Below, one piece after another: positions 48,567 through 57,613 of a stretch of DNA of 64,000 nucleotides. The stretch spans positions 62,001 through 126,000 of the forward strand of contig NZ_BMSG01000018.1 in NCBI RefSeq assembly GCF_014649035.1, written 5' to 3'. The notes below the pieces were generated by a model, which was not told the DNA's origin, did not search any database, and saw nothing but the letters and a program-made list of their open reading frames with translations. Position 1 is the first letter of the stretch. Each line of letters begins with the position of its first letter. The stretch is from Streptomyces sindenensis (GTDB taxonomy: Bacteria; Actinomycetota; Actinomycetes; Streptomycetales; Streptomycetaceae). The translations under genes were made by a program, and so were the position numbers.

Positions 48567-50345
48567 TCAGAACCCGGCGATCGGGTTCTGGAGGCGGCCC
48601 ACCAACTGCAACGCTCCCGCAGGGTCGTTGAGGTCGACCATCTGCTGGTTGTTGCGCAGCTGGAGGCGGTTGAGGCAGGAGAGCGCGAACTCCGGCTCGA
48701 ACAGGTCGTACTGCGCGAACTTCTCCGCGAGATACGGCACCGACTCCTGGTAGTCGCGCGCACAGGCGGCGACCGTCCGCCAGAAGGTCTCCTCGTCGAG
48801 GATGCCCTCGGTGGCCAGGCCCGCGCCCAGGAAGCGGAAGAAGCAGTCGAAGACGTCGGTGAACACCGACAGCAGTTTCATGTCCTCGGGCACCTCGGCC
48901 CGGATCCGGTCGACCTTCGGCGGCAGCACCGCGTCCGGGTCCATCACCGCGATCTCCTCGGCGATGTCCTTGAAGATCGTGCGGGTGACGACCCCGTCCT
49001 CCACGACCAGGATCACGTTCTCGCCGTGCGGCATGTAGACCAGGTCGTAGGCGTAGAAGCTGTGCAGCACCGGCACCAGGTAGGCGTCCAGGTAGTGCCG
49101 CAGCCACACCTGCGGGTCCAGGCCCGACTCGGCGATCAGGACCCCGGCCACCGAGGTGCCCTCGTGGTCGGTGTGGAGCAGCGAGGCCATCGTCGCGACC
49201 CGCTCGCCCGGCCGGAGGCCCGGCACCGGGCTCTCGCGCCACAGGGCGGCGAGCATCTTGCGGTACGGGGAGCCCTTGACGGTGGCCGCTTCGTAGGAGC
49301 GGTGGTGGTAGCCGATCGCGGCCCGCTCCCGGATGATCGAGAACCGGGCCCCGCGCAGCAGGTCGTCCCGTTCTATGATCCCGGCCAGCCAGTCGTTGAT
49401 CGCGGGCGTCGCCTCCATGTACGCGGCCGAAAGCCCGCGCATGAAGCCCATGTTGAGGACCGAGAGCGCCGTTTTGACGTAGTGCTTCTCGGGGTGGTCG
49501 GTGTTGAAGAAGGTGCGGATCGACTGCTGGGCGAGATAGCCGTCCTCGCCCTCCCCGAGCACCACCAGATGGCGTTCGGCCAGCTCCCCGGCGAAGGTGA
49601 CGGCGAGCTTGTTCCACCACTGCCAGGGGTGGACGGGCAGCAGGAAGTAGTCGTCCGGGTCGAGGCCGAGCCCGCGCAGCGCGCCGGCGAACCGCTCCCG
49701 GGTGGCCTCGCTCAGCTCGTCCTTGATCAGCGCGTCGTAGTCGAGCCCGGCGCCCGCCGTGAAGGTGGCCCGCTCCCGCCGGGCGGCCAGCCACACCAGC
49801 CGGATCGGGGACGCCGCCTCGGGGGCGTACGCCCGGTACTCGTCCACGCCGAAGCCGAGGCGCCCGTTGTTGGCGACGAAGCAGGGGTGGCCCTCGGTCA
49901 TCCCGGTCTCGACGGACTGGAAACCGGCGGCGACGAGCTGGCCGGAGGTGGCCGGTTCCTTGGTGAGTTTGTAGGCGGTTCCGGCCAGGGTGGAGGAGAT
50001 CTCCTCCAGGTAGACCGGCAGGATCTCCTCGGAGATTCCCAGAGTGTGCCGCAGCTCGATGAAGAACTCCACCGCGTCCAGCGGAAGTTCGGAGCCGTGC
50101 CGGTGCCGGGTGATGGTCTCGGCCTCGACCTGCCAGTGGTCCAGGGCGAAGAGGCGCGCGGTGAAGCGGTACTCGGTGGAGGCGTCGTCGCTACGGACGG
50201 TGTAGCGGTCGTCGCCGAGCGGCGTGGGGGTCAGCAGCCGTTCGTGGCTGAATTCCGCCAGTGCTTTGCGGACCAGCAGTCGGTTTGCGGTGGCCCAGCG
50301 CCCGGGGGAGAGGTGGGCGACGCTGTCGGTGAGGGCGGTCGTCAT
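48567..50345 (-). CDS. desD: Desferrioxamine synthetase DesD
   Basis: The 592-residue NRPS-independent siderophore synthetase (IucA/IucC family) uses ATP to oligomerise and cyclise N-hydroxy-N-succinylcadaverine to desferrioxamine. Family stretches include GHPCFVANNGRLGFG (ATP binding), LPVHPWQWWNKL, SIRTFFNTDHPEKHYVKTAL and YDLVYMPHGENVILVVEDG. The start overlaps the desC stop by four bases. It is the last gene of desABCD and should be co-repressed by iron through DmdR1. Confidence 0.95.
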   Translation of the reverse strand: MTTALTDSVAHLSPGRWATANRLLVRKALAEFSHERLLTPTPLGDDRYTVRSDDASTEYRFTARLFALDHWQVEAETITRHRHGSELPLDAVEFFIELRHTLGISEEILPVYLEEISSTLAGTAYKLTKEPATSGQLVAAGFQSVETGMTEGHPCFVANNGRLGFGVDEYRAYAPEAASPIRLVWLAARRERATFTAGAGLDYDALIKDELSEATRERFAGALRGLGLDPDDYFLLPVHPWQWWNKLAVTFAGELAERHLVVLGEGEDGYLAQQSIRTFFNTDHPEKHYVKTALSVLNMGFMRGLSAAYMEATPAINDWLAGIIERDDLLRGARFSIIRERAAIGYHHRSYEAATVKGSPYRKMLAALWRESPVPGLRPGERVATMASLLHTDHEGTSVAGVLIAESGLDPQVWLRHYLDAYLVPVLHSFYAYDLVYMPHGENVILVVEDGVVTRTIFKDIAEEIAVMDPDAVLPPKVDRIRAEVPEDMKLLSVFTDVFDCFFRFLGAGLATEGILDEETFWRTVAACARDYQESVPYLAEKFAQYDLFEPEFALSCLNRLQLRNNQQMVDLNDPAGALQLVGRLQNPIAGF

Positions 50346-50926
50346 CGGTCGTTACCTCCGGTTGCTGCTTCGAACTGCTCACGGGTGCAGGCGCTGAGCA
50401 GAGCGTCCTTCTCCGGTTTGGCGATCTCGCGCAGCACCTCGAACCCGACGGCCTTGTTGAGGGCCTGTACGGCGCTGTTGGTCACGTCGGGCTCGACGAC
50501 GACGCGGCGCACCGACGGGTCGGCGAAGAGGAAATCCATCACGGCGGTGATCACGGCCCGGGTGAAGCCGTGCACCGGGGTGTCGGTCGGGGCGACCAGG
50601 AAGTGCATCCCGACATCGCCGGGCTCCGCCTCGTACAGCCCTTTCAGCTCGACCTCGGTGGGGTCGTACCGCTCGATCAGGAAGGCGGGCTCGCCGTCGT
50701 GCAGCCCGATGAACGCGTCGTGGTGCGGATGGGCGGCGATGGACCGGTACTCCCGCTCCACGTCGGCGAGTTCGGCGTCACCCATCAGCCAGAACGCGGC
50801 TTTGGGGTGGGTCACCCAGCCGTGCACCAGCTCGGCGTCGGCGGCGGGGTCCAGCGGCCGGACGGTGAACGCGCCGATGGTGCCGGGGCGCTGTTCGTCA
50901 GGACGCTGTTCGTCGGGGCGGCTCAT
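50342..50926 (-). CDS. desC: N-hydroxycadaverine acyltransferase DesC
   Basis: The 194-residue GNAT-fold protein of the IucB/RhbD siderophore acyltransferase family has VRPLDPAADAELVHGWVTHPKAAFWLMGDA and VGMHFLVAPTDTPVHGFTRAVITAVMDFLF. It acylates N-hydroxycadaverine with succinyl-, acetyl- or myristoyl-type CoA. The N-terminal PDEQRPDEQRP repeat is a short local duplication. It overlaps desB and desD by four bases each. Confidence 0.93.
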   Translation of the reverse strand: MSRPDEQRPDEQRPGTIGAFTVRPLDPAADAELVHGWVTHPKAAFWLMGDAELADVEREYRSIAAHPHHDAFIGLHDGEPAFLIERYDPTEVELKGLYEAEPGDVGMHFLVAPTDTPVHGFTRAVITAVMDFLFADPSVRRVVVEPDVTNSAVQALNKAVGFEVLREIAKPEKDALLSACTREQFEAATGGNDR

Positions 50927-52200
50927 ACGGCGAACTCCTGGAAGGCGATGGACTTCTCGACCGGGTAGACCTCACGGCCGAGCAGCTCGCCGATGATGTA
51001 CGCGTTGCGGTAGGCGCCCATGCCGAGGTCGGGCGAGGTGATCGAGTGGGTGTGCACCGAGGCGTTCTGGAGGAAGACCCCGCGCCCGGTGGTGTCGATG
51101 CTGTAGTTGCGGGCCACGTCGAAGCGGCCCCGGCTGTCGTGGCGCAGCCGCCCGCTGATCGGGGCGAGGAAGGCGGGAGCCTCGTACCGGTAGCCGGTGG
51201 CGAGGATCAGCCCCTCGGTGGTCAGCTCGTACTCCTTGCCCTGCTCCTCCTGGCGCAGCCCCAGGGAGTACGCACCGCCCTCCTCGTCGTAACGCGCGCT
51301 GACGAGGGCGGAGTTGGTGAGCAGTCGGGTCGGCACGGGGCCCGGCAGGTTCTTCTGGTAGAGCAGGTCGAAGATCGCGTCGATCAGCTCCCCATCGATG
51401 CCCTTGAACAGCCCCTTCTGCCCGGTCTCCAGCCGGTAGCGGGTCTCTTCGGGCAGCGCGTGGAAGTAGTCGATGTACTCCGGGGAGGTCATCTCCAGCG
51501 TCAGCTTGGTGTACTCCAGCGGGAAGAACCGCGGGGAGCGCGTGACCCAGTTGAGCCGGTAGCCGTACGTGTCGATCTCGGAGAGCAGGTCGTAGTAGAT
51601 CTCCGCGGCACTCTGCCCGCTGCCGACCAGGGTGATCGACTTCTTCTTCTGGAGCTCGGCCTTCCCGTCCAGGTAGCGGGAGTTGTGGATGAAGTCCCCG
51701 CCGAGTCCCTGGCAGGCCTCGGGTATGTGCGGCGGCGTGCCGGTGCCGAGGACGAGATGCCGGGACCGGAACTCCCCGCCGGACGCGGTGCGCACGGTGT
51801 AGAGCCCGGTGCCCTCGTCGTACGTCACCGTCTCCACGGTCTCGCCGAACCGGATGCTGCTCAGCTTCCCGGCGGCCCAGCGGCAGTAGTCGTTGTACTC
51901 GGTCCGCAGCGGGTAGAAGTTCTCCCGGATGTAGAACGAGTAGAGCCGGCCGCGCTCCTTCAGATAGTTGAGGAAGGAGTACGGCGAGGTCGGGTCGGCC
52001 ATGGTGACGAGGTCCGACATGAACGGCGTCTGGAGATGGGCGCCTTCGAGGAACATCCCGGCGTGCCACTCGAAGTCCGGCTTCGACTCCAGGAAGACGC
52101 CGTTCAGTTCCTCGATCGGCTCGGTGAGGCAGGCGAGACCGAGGTTGAACGGGCCGAGGCCGATTCCGATGAAGTCGTGGGGGTCAGGAAGCGCGGTCAA
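50923..52200 (-). CDS. desB: Cadaverine N-monooxygenase DesB
   Basis: This 425-residue FAD/NADPH N-hydroxylating monooxygenase belongs to the lysine/ornithine N-monooxygenase family. Motifs are GIGLGPFNLGLACL (FAD, residues 12-25), TLVGSGQSAAEIYYDL (NADPH) and ILATGYRYEAPAF (the ATGY substrate motif). The only start matching the family N-terminus (MTALPDPHDFIGIG) is TTG 52200, an unusual initiation codon. It lies inside the desA 3' end (17-bp overlap), so translation is probably coupled. It produces N-hydroxycadaverine. Confidence 0.94.
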   Translation of the reverse strand: MTALPDPHDFIGIGLGPFNLGLACLTEPIEELNGVFLESKPDFEWHAGMFLEGAHLQTPFMSDLVTMADPTSPYSFLNYLKERGRLYSFYIRENFYPLRTEYNDYCRWAAGKLSSIRFGETVETVTYDEGTGLYTVRTASGGEFRSRHLVLGTGTPPHIPEACQGLGGDFIHNSRYLDGKAELQKKKSITLVGSGQSAAEIYYDLLSEIDTYGYRLNWVTRSPRFFPLEYTKLTLEMTSPEYIDYFHALPEETRYRLETGQKGLFKGIDGELIDAIFDLLYQKNLPGPVPTRLLTNSALVSARYDEEGGAYSLGLRQEEQGKEYELTTEGLILATGYRYEAPAFLAPISGRLRHDSRGRFDVARNYSIDTTGRGVFLQNASVHTHSITSPDLGMGAYRNAYIIGELLGREVYPVEKSIAFQEFAV

Positions 52201-53632
52201 GGGAGTCTCCCAGGTACTTCTCGGCGTGGCCGGAGATCAGGTCGAGGACCGTGGCGATGTCGTGCACGGTCGTTTCGGGGTTGAGCAGGGTGAACTTCAG
52301 GTACTGGCGGTCGCCCATCTTGGTGCCCGCGACGATCGCCTCGCCGGAGGCGAACAGCGCCTTGCGGGCGTGGAGGTTGGCGCGGTCGATCCGGTCCGGG
52401 GACGCGCCGCCGGAGGGGATGCAGCGGAAGACGAGCGTGGAGAGCTGCGGCTGGACCACCACGTCGAAGCGCGGGTCGGCGGCGAGCAGCTTCCACCCCT
52501 CGGCGGCCAGGTCGCAGACCTCGTCGAACAGCTCGCCGATGCCGTCGGCGCCCATGACGCGCAGCGTCATCCACAGCTTGAGCGCGTCGAACCGGCGGGT
52601 CGTCTGGAGGGACTTGTCGACCTGGTTGGGTATCCGCTCCTCGGCCATCCGCCGCGGGTTCAGATACTCCGCGTGGTACGTGGCATGGCGCAGGGTCGCC
52701 CGGTCACGGACCAGGAAGGCGGACGAACTCACGGGCTGGAAGAAGGACTTGTGGTAGTCCACGGTCACCGAGTCGGCGTGCGCGATACCTTCGAGCAGTC
52801 CGTTCCGCCGGCGGGAGGCCAGCAGTCCGCAGCCGTACGCGGCGTCCACGTGCATCCAGGTGGCGAACCGGTCGCAGAGCGAGGCGATCTCGGGCAGCGG
52901 GTCGATGGACCCGAAGTCCGTGGTGCCGGCGGTGGCGACGACGGCCATCGGGACGGCCCCCTCGGCGACGCACTGTTCCAGCGCGCGGGCGAGCGCCACG
53001 GTCTGCATGCGCTTGTCGCGGTCCACGGGGACGGGGACGACGGCGTCCGCGCCGAGTCCGAGGAGTTTGGCGGACTTCTGCACGCTGAAGTGGCTGCACT
53101 CGGAGGTGAAGATCCGCAGCCGGGTGAAGTGCTCCGGCCGGACCTTCGCCTCCTCGCGCGCCAGCAGCAGGGCCTGGAGGTTGGACTGCGTGCCCCCACT
53201 GGTGAAGATCCCGTCGGCGGCCGGGCCGAGCCCGATCCGCTCGGTGGTCCAGTCGATCAGCCGGCGCTCGATGAGGGTGCCGCCGGCGCTCTGGTCCCAG
53301 GTGTCCAGGGAGGAGTTGATCGCCGAGAGCACGGCCTCGCCGAGCACCGCGGGTATGACGACCGGGCAGTTGAGGTGGCCGAGGTAGCGGGGGTGGTGGA
53401 AGTAGACGGCGTCGCGGAGGTAGACCTCGCCGAGTTCGTCGAGGGCGGCGGCGGCGTCGCCGAGTGGCCGGTCGAGGTCGATCGCGTCGACGACGGGGGA
53501 GAGCTCGTCGACACCGATCCCGCTGAAGGGGCGCTCGGTGGCGGCGAGAGTGGCCGCGACCCGATCCACGCCCGCGGAGACGGTGCTCCGATAGTGCTCC
53601 GCAGTCGTGTTGTTGAGCAGGTGGGAACGCAT
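52184..53632 (-). CDS. desA: Lysine decarboxylase DesA
   Basis: The 482-residue PLP-dependent group II decarboxylase converts lysine to cadaverine for desferrioxamine. The PLP lysine is Lys295 in VDYHKSFFQP; upstream are HVDAAYGCGLL (PLP Asp) and TSGGTQSNLQALLLARE. ATG 53632 is the first gene start after an iron box at 53712-53730, and the operon desABCD follows without gaps. Confidence 0.95.
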   Translation of the reverse strand: MRSHLLNNTTAEHYRSTVSAGVDRVAATLAATERPFSGIGVDELSPVVDAIDLDRPLGDAAAALDELGEVYLRDAVYFHHPRYLGHLNCPVVIPAVLGEAVLSAINSSLDTWDQSAGGTLIERRLIDWTTERIGLGPAADGIFTSGGTQSNLQALLLAREEAKVRPEHFTRLRIFTSECSHFSVQKSAKLLGLGADAVVPVPVDRDKRMQTVALARALEQCVAEGAVPMAVVATAGTTDFGSIDPLPEIASLCDRFATWMHVDAAYGCGLLASRRRNGLLEGIAHADSVTVDYHKSFFQPVSSSAFLVRDRATLRHATYHAEYLNPRRMAEERIPNQVDKSLQTTRRFDALKLWMTLRVMGADGIGELFDEVCDLAAEGWKLLAADPRFDVVVQPQLSTLVFRCIPSGGASPDRIDRANLHARKALFASGEAIVAGTKMGDRQYLKFTLLNPETTVHDIATVLDLISGHAEKYLGDSLDRAS

Positions 53633-53997
53633 GAAGGGGTCCTCCCGGGTGAGGGGAACTTCATCGCGTCCCTCCGGGCAGGAAGAGGGGACGAGGGGCG
53701 CGATCTAAGAGTAAGGGGAGCCTAACCTAACTGGGAATGGGTCATTCCCCTCACCCCCGGCGGGTGTGCCGGTTGTCCGCTTTACCGCCTCTATCGAGCC
53801 ACTTGGCCGATCCTCCACGCTTTGGGGTGGTCCGGCGCACCACTTCCGGCGGCCGGGGCCCCCGATTTCGCCGCGCGCGTCCGTTCCTCGCCGTGTCCGC
53901 GCGTCCAGTACGTGGTGGATGTCACCCGCTCCGGGGCGAATCCGCGCTCCCGGACGGGGGTGGCGCAGCGCCCGCGCCCCGGACGCCTCACCCGCGA
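53633..53997. other. Intergenic region upstream of desA
   Basis: This 365-bp gap lies between the start of desA and the 3' end of the MFS gene. Apart from the iron box at 53712-53730, I see no gene. The stretch 53790-53990 is open in several frames but shows no family or start site that I would defend. Confidence 0.55.
53712..53730 (-). promoter_or_regulatory. DmdR1/DtxR-type iron box upstream of desA
   Basis: Read on the minus strand, TTAGGTTAGGCTCCCCTTA matches 17 of 19 bases of the Streptomyces iron box TTAGGTTAGGCTCACCTAA. It lies 80 bp before desA. Fe(II)-loaded DmdR1 should repress the siderophore operon. Confidence 0.9.
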
Positions 53998-55497
53998 TCA
54001 GGACCCGATCCCGGCGGGCTGCTCGACCCCGCCCGGAGCGTCGCCCCTCTCCGGCCCGGCCCCGGGGCCGTCGGCAGGGGGACTGCCCGCCCCCGCCCGC
54101 CGGACGCGGAGACCGGACGCGCTGACGGCGGCGGCGATCAGGGCGGCGGCCAACGGGACGGCCAGGGCCGCCCGGTAGCCGTCGAGGAGGGCCGCCGGTG
54201 ACGTCCCGTCCGTCGCGGTGACGTTGACGGCGGTCACGGCGGACAGCCCCAGCGCGGCACCGAACTGGAACGACGTGTAGAGCAGTCCGCCGGCCACGCC
54301 CTGCTCCTCCTCGGCGACGCCGTCGGTGGCCACGATCGTCAGCGGCCCGTAGACCAGGGAGAACGCCGCCCCCAGCAGGAGCAGGCCCGGGAACATCGCC
54401 GCGTACGTCCAGTCCGCGCCGAGCGGCAGGAACAGGGCGTACGCGAGCGACGCGACGAGCAGCCCGCCGAAGATGACCCGGGCATGGCCGAACCGGGCCA
54501 CCAGCTTCGGAGTCAGCAGCGGCGAGAGCACCGCGTCCACGCCGACGACGAGCAGCGCGAAACTGGTCTGCAGGGACGACCAGCCGCGCAGCTCCTGGAG
54601 GTAGAGCACGGCGATGAACTGGAAGCCGAAGAACCCCGCGGCGAACAGCAGCCCCGACACATTGGCGCGGACCAGCGACCCGCTGCGGAAGATGCCCAGG
54701 CGCACGAGCGGCGAGGACGAGGAGCGCTCGACGACGACGAACGCGAGGAAGAGGAGCAGCGCCGTGCCGACCGTGCCCACGGTCCACGCGGCCGCCGCGT
54801 GCGTGGCCCGCTCGACACCGAAGACGAGCAGCAGGATCCCGGCGGTCACGGTGACCGCTCCGGCCACGTCCACGCCCTGCCCGGGGCGGTCCGGGCGGGG
54901 CGAGGCGGGGATGAGCGCCAGCGCGGCCAGCAGGATGCCCAGCGAGAGGATGACCGGGGCGAAGAACACCCAGCGCCAGTCGATCGCGGAGAGCAGCCCG
55001 CCGACCACCAGGCCGATCGAGAAGCCCCCGGCGGCGGTGCCCGCGTAGACGAGCAGGGCCTTGTCGCGCTGCGGCCCCTCCGGGAATCCGGTGGTGATGA
55101 TCGACAGCCCGGCCGGGGTCATGAAGGCCGCGGCGATCCCCGTCACGAAGCGCGCGAGGATCAGCATCCAGCCCTCGGTGGCCAGTCCGCCCAGCCCGGA
55201 GAAGAGCAGGAACACCACCAGCCAGAGGACGAACATCCGGCGCCGGCCGAAGAGATCGGCCGCCCGTCCGCCCAGCAGCATGAATCCGCCGTAGCCGAGG
55301 ACGTACGCGCTCATCACCCACTGGAGGGTGCCGGTGGACAGGTCCAGATCCTCCCGGATCGAGGGCAGGGCCACGTTCAGCATCGCCACATCGATGCCTT
55401 CGAGGAAGATCGCGCCGCACAGGACGAGCAGCACGCCCCGGGCGCGCCCGGTCACGCGGTCGCTGCTCGGTCCGGACGGTGACGGTGATGCGGACAT
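53998..55497 (-). CDS. MFS drug-efflux transporter (DHA2/EmrB-QacA type)
   Basis: The 499-residue membrane protein has about 14 hydrophobic segments. It has the family's motif D-like start (LEGIDVAMLNVALPSIREDLDLS), motif A between helices 2 and 3 (GGRAADLFGRRRMFV) and a motif C-like stretch (TAAGGFSIGLVVGGLLSAIDWRWVFF). It should export drugs by proton antiport. ATG 55497 follows AAGGAG by 7 nt. A HxlR regulator is transcribed divergently 174 bp away and probably controls it. It lies 12 kb from the cluster, with the siderophore operon between, so a role in product export is possible but unsupported. Confidence 0.92.
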   Translation of the reverse strand: MSASPSPSGPSSDRVTGRARGVLLVLCGAIFLEGIDVAMLNVALPSIREDLDLSTGTLQWVMSAYVLGYGGFMLLGGRAADLFGRRRMFVLWLVVFLLFSGLGGLATEGWMLILARFVTGIAAAFMTPAGLSIITTGFPEGPQRDKALLVYAGTAAGGFSIGLVVGGLLSAIDWRWVFFAPVILSLGILLAALALIPASPRPDRPGQGVDVAGAVTVTAGILLLVFGVERATHAAAAWTVGTVGTALLLFLAFVVVERSSSSPLVRLGIFRSGSLVRANVSGLLFAAGFFGFQFIAVLYLQELRGWSSLQTSFALLVVGVDAVLSPLLTPKLVARFGHARVIFGGLLVASLAYALFLPLGADWTYAAMFPGLLLLGAAFSLVYGPLTIVATDGVAEEEQGVAGGLLYTSFQFGAALGLSAVTAVNVTATDGTSPAALLDGYRAALAVPLAAALIAAAVSASGLRVRRAGAGSPPADGPGAGPERGDAPGGVEQPAGIGS

Positions 55498-55671
55498 GAA
55501 AATGCTCCTTGTGCACGGACGAAATGGGCATGACGAGCCACCGCAACAGCGGCGGAACAAAGCGGAGTTCGCGTGCGGAGGCCTCAGACAGCGCGAAGGG
55601 AGAGCGAGTTACCGGACCGGCGGTCGGTTCCCTCTTGTAACCACTCGAAGCTTGCGGCACCGTGGGGCGGT

Positions 55672-56115
55672 ATGGAAGAAGGCACTTCGAAGTCACCGAG
55701 TCACTGCGCCGATACCGGAGTCGGCCCTGACTACGACATCAGCCAGTGGGACGTCCGCGAGGGCTGCGAGGTGCGGCAGATCCTCGACCGGGTCGCGGAC
55801 AAGTGGTCGCTCCTCGCCATCGCCCACCTGGAACGCCGCACCCTGCGCTTCTCCGAGCTGCGCCGGCTCATCGAGGGCATCAGCCAGCGCATGCTGACGG
55901 TGACCCTGCGCCAGCTCGAACGCGACGGCCTGGTGCGGCGCACGGTCTACCCCGTCGTCCCGCCCCGGGTCGAGTACGAGCTGACGGAGCTGGGCGCGAC
56001 CCTGCACACGACGATCAGGTCGCTCGTCGACTGGACCGAGAGCCACCAGCAGGAGATCGCGAAGGCGCGGAGCGACTACGACGCCCGGCAGAGCCAGCCG
56101 GCGTCGGCCTCCTGA
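55672..56115 (+). CDS. HxlR-family transcriptional regulator
   Basis: The 147-residue winged-helix regulator has the HxlR plan: a redox-type Cys in REGCEVRQILDRVADKWSLL, then RRTLRFSELRRLIEGISQRMLTVTLRQLERDGLVRRTVYPVVPPRVEYELTELG. ATG 55672 begins where the short N-terminal tail of the family is expected; the RBS is GTGGGGCGG. Divergent placement suggests that it represses the MFS exporter in response to a quinone, aldehyde or related electrophile. Confidence 0.92.
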   Translation: MEEGTSKSPSHCADTGVGPDYDISQWDVREGCEVRQILDRVADKWSLLAIAHLERRTLRFSELRRLIEGISQRMLTVTLRQLERDGLVRRTVYPVVPPRVEYELTELGATLHTTIRSLVDWTESHQQEIAKARSDYDARQSQPASAS

Positions 56116-56178
56116 GGCGCATGGGTGCTCCATGTGTGCTCCATGTCCGGGGAGTTGGTGCGGCGCTAAGGTGAACCG

Positions 56179-56721
56179 GTGACCTCACCTCAGCGAAACG
56201 CCTCGACGCGTGTGGGCGAAGACGATCGCGAGAACGCCGTACGCCGGGTGCGGGAGGCATACGCCGAACAGCGCATCACGCACGAGGAGATGGACGTCCG
56301 CCTCGACCGGGTGCTCGCCGCCACGACGTACGGCGATCTCGCCGCGGTCCTGAGCGCGCTCCCGGCGGAGGACCCGGGGGCGACATCGACGATCTCGGTG
56401 GCCGGGGGGCGGATCAAGCGGCGCGGCGTGTGGCAGGTGCCCAGGACCCTCAAGGTGGAGTCGGCCTACGGGCGGGTGCGCCTCGACCTGTCCCGGGCGG
56501 TCATCGCGTACCCGGTCGTCGACATCGAGCTGAGGCTCGGCGTCGGCAACGCGGGCGTCACGGTGCCGCGGGACGCGATCGTCGAGGTCGAGGGCCTGAC
56601 GACCGGGTGGAAGGACCTGCGCTACCAGCCCCGGCAGCCGTCCCGCCCCGGCGCCCCGCGCATCCGCATCTCGGGGGAGATGGGGTACGGGCGGCTGAAG
56701 ATCCGCCACGCCTGGCGCTGA
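56179..56721 (+). CDS. DUF1707 / SHOCT-like protein with LiaF-type C-terminus
   Basis: The 180-residue protein has an N-terminal DUF1707 motif (RVGEDDRENAVRRVREAYAEQRITHEEMDVRLDRVLAATTYGDLAAVL). A beta-rich C-terminal half (about 75-178) resembles the cell-wall-active-antibiotic-response (LiaF/DUF2154) fold (VESAYGRVRLDLSRAVI, VVDIELRLGVGNAGVTVP). There are no membrane segments. It starts at GTG 56179. Such proteins are common in actinobacteria and remain uncharacterised. Confidence 0.87.
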   Translation: MTSPQRNASTRVGEDDRENAVRRVREAYAEQRITHEEMDVRLDRVLAATTYGDLAAVLSALPAEDPGATSTISVAGGRIKRRGVWQVPRTLKVESAYGRVRLDLSRAVIAYPVVDIELRLGVGNAGVTVPRDAIVEVEGLTTGWKDLRYQPRQPSRPGAPRIRISGEMGYGRLKIRHAWR

Positions 56722-56805
56722 GGCACCCGGACCGCCCGGCGCACACGTGACGGAGGACGGGGTGGCGGTGCCGGGGGCGCGGTGAGTCCCTGAGCGAGAA
56801 CGGAT

Positions 56806-56845
56806 GCGCACCCCGCTTGAGTACGGGTACTCAAGCGGGGTGCGC
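56806..56845. repeat. 40-bp near-perfect palindrome
   Basis: GCGCACCCCGCTTGAGTA (56806-56823) is the exact reverse complement of 56828-56845, leaving only CGGG between. It lies 23 bp before the lipoprotein ATG and after a DUF1707 gene. It could be a terminator without a U-tract, or an operator centred on GAGTACGGGTACTC. Confidence 0.75.
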
Positions 56846-56867
56846 GGGCCCGCCGGAGACTCGGCGC

Positions 56868-57533
56868 ATGACACATATCCGAGGCCCCGTCAGCAAGTCG
56901 ACCTCCGGCGGGCGCGTTCTCGCGGCAGCCGCCCTCACCGCCGTCGCCGCTCTGGCGCTCAGCGCCTGCGGAACGGAACAGAACGACGGCGGAGGGAAGG
57001 CCGGGAGTGCCGGTTCCTCGGCGGCCTCCCAGCGGCCTTCCCCCGAACAGGCAGCCGCCCAGGCGCTGTTCGACAGATTCGCGAAGGCGTGCCCGGAGCG
57101 CGGGGTGAACTCGCGGAGACCCACCGGCGCGAGCAAGCCCGGTCCGGAGGAGCCGGAGAGCATCGCCCCCGGGGAGACACCCCCGGCCGAGCCGATCGAG
57201 CCCGCCCCTCCGACGGGGCCCGAGGCGGAGTTGGACGACCGTGACTGGTGTGTGAGCGCCCACCACGAGCAGCGCGTCATCGCGGCGTTGCAGATGCTCG
57301 CGGATCCCACCCCCGCCAAGGTCCGGAAGACCCTGAACGGCCTCGGCTACACCGACGAACGCATCCACCACCTCAAGCAGGACGGCAAGAAGACCCGCTT
57401 CCACCTCGACCTGCGCGAGGACGGCGGCCGGCTCTGCGAGTCGGGTGTGGCGGCTGGCGCGTCATCGGACGCCCTCCCGTGCGTGGCGGACGCCGAGGGG
57501 CCGTTCGAGGTCACGTCGGAGACCCGCCGGTGA
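56868..57533 (+). CDS. Putative secreted lipoprotein of unknown function
   Basis: The 221-residue protein has a lipoprotein signal peptide: basic N-terminus, hydrophobic core VLAAAALTAVAALAL and lipobox LSAC at about residue 34. A disordered Ser/Gly/Pro-rich linker follows, including PEEPESIAPGETPPAEPIEPAPP. A globular C-terminal part (about 120-221) has three Cys residues (DWCVSAHH, RLCESG, LPCVAD) likely to form a disulfide on the cell surface. No family recognised. ATG 56868 follows GGAGA by about 8 nt. A large palindrome lies immediately upstream. Confidence 0.8.
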   Translation: MTHIRGPVSKSTSGGRVLAAAALTAVAALALSACGTEQNDGGGKAGSAGSSAASQRPSPEQAAAQALFDRFAKACPERGVNSRRPTGASKPGPEEPESIAPGETPPAEPIEPAPPTGPEAELDDRDWCVSAHHEQRVIAALQMLADPTPAKVRKTLNGLGYTDERIHHLKQDGKKTRFHLDLREDGGRLCESGVAAGASSDALPCVADAEGPFEVTSETRR

Positions 57534-57537
57534 CGCC

Positions 57538-57603
57538 GGGCGGGCCCCGCCCCGGCGAGGGCCCGCCGCCCGCGCGGCATGCTCCCGGCCGCCCGGCCGG
57601 GAC
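57538..57603. terminator. Paired hairpins between convergent genes
   Basis: GCGGGCCC pairs with GGGCCCGC shortly after the lipoprotein stop. A second stem, TCCCGGCCG with CGGCCGGGA, lies nearer the convergent YrhB-like gene. Both are G/C-rich without U-tracts and probably terminate transcription from each side. Confidence 0.5.
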
Positions 57604-57613
57604 CGGGGAGTGA

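Noticed and set aside
53998..55497. MFS transporter as exporter of the cluster product
   Set aside because: It lies 12 kb away beyond adpA, glmS and the des operon, with its own divergent HxlR regulator. There is no evidence linking it to the cluster.
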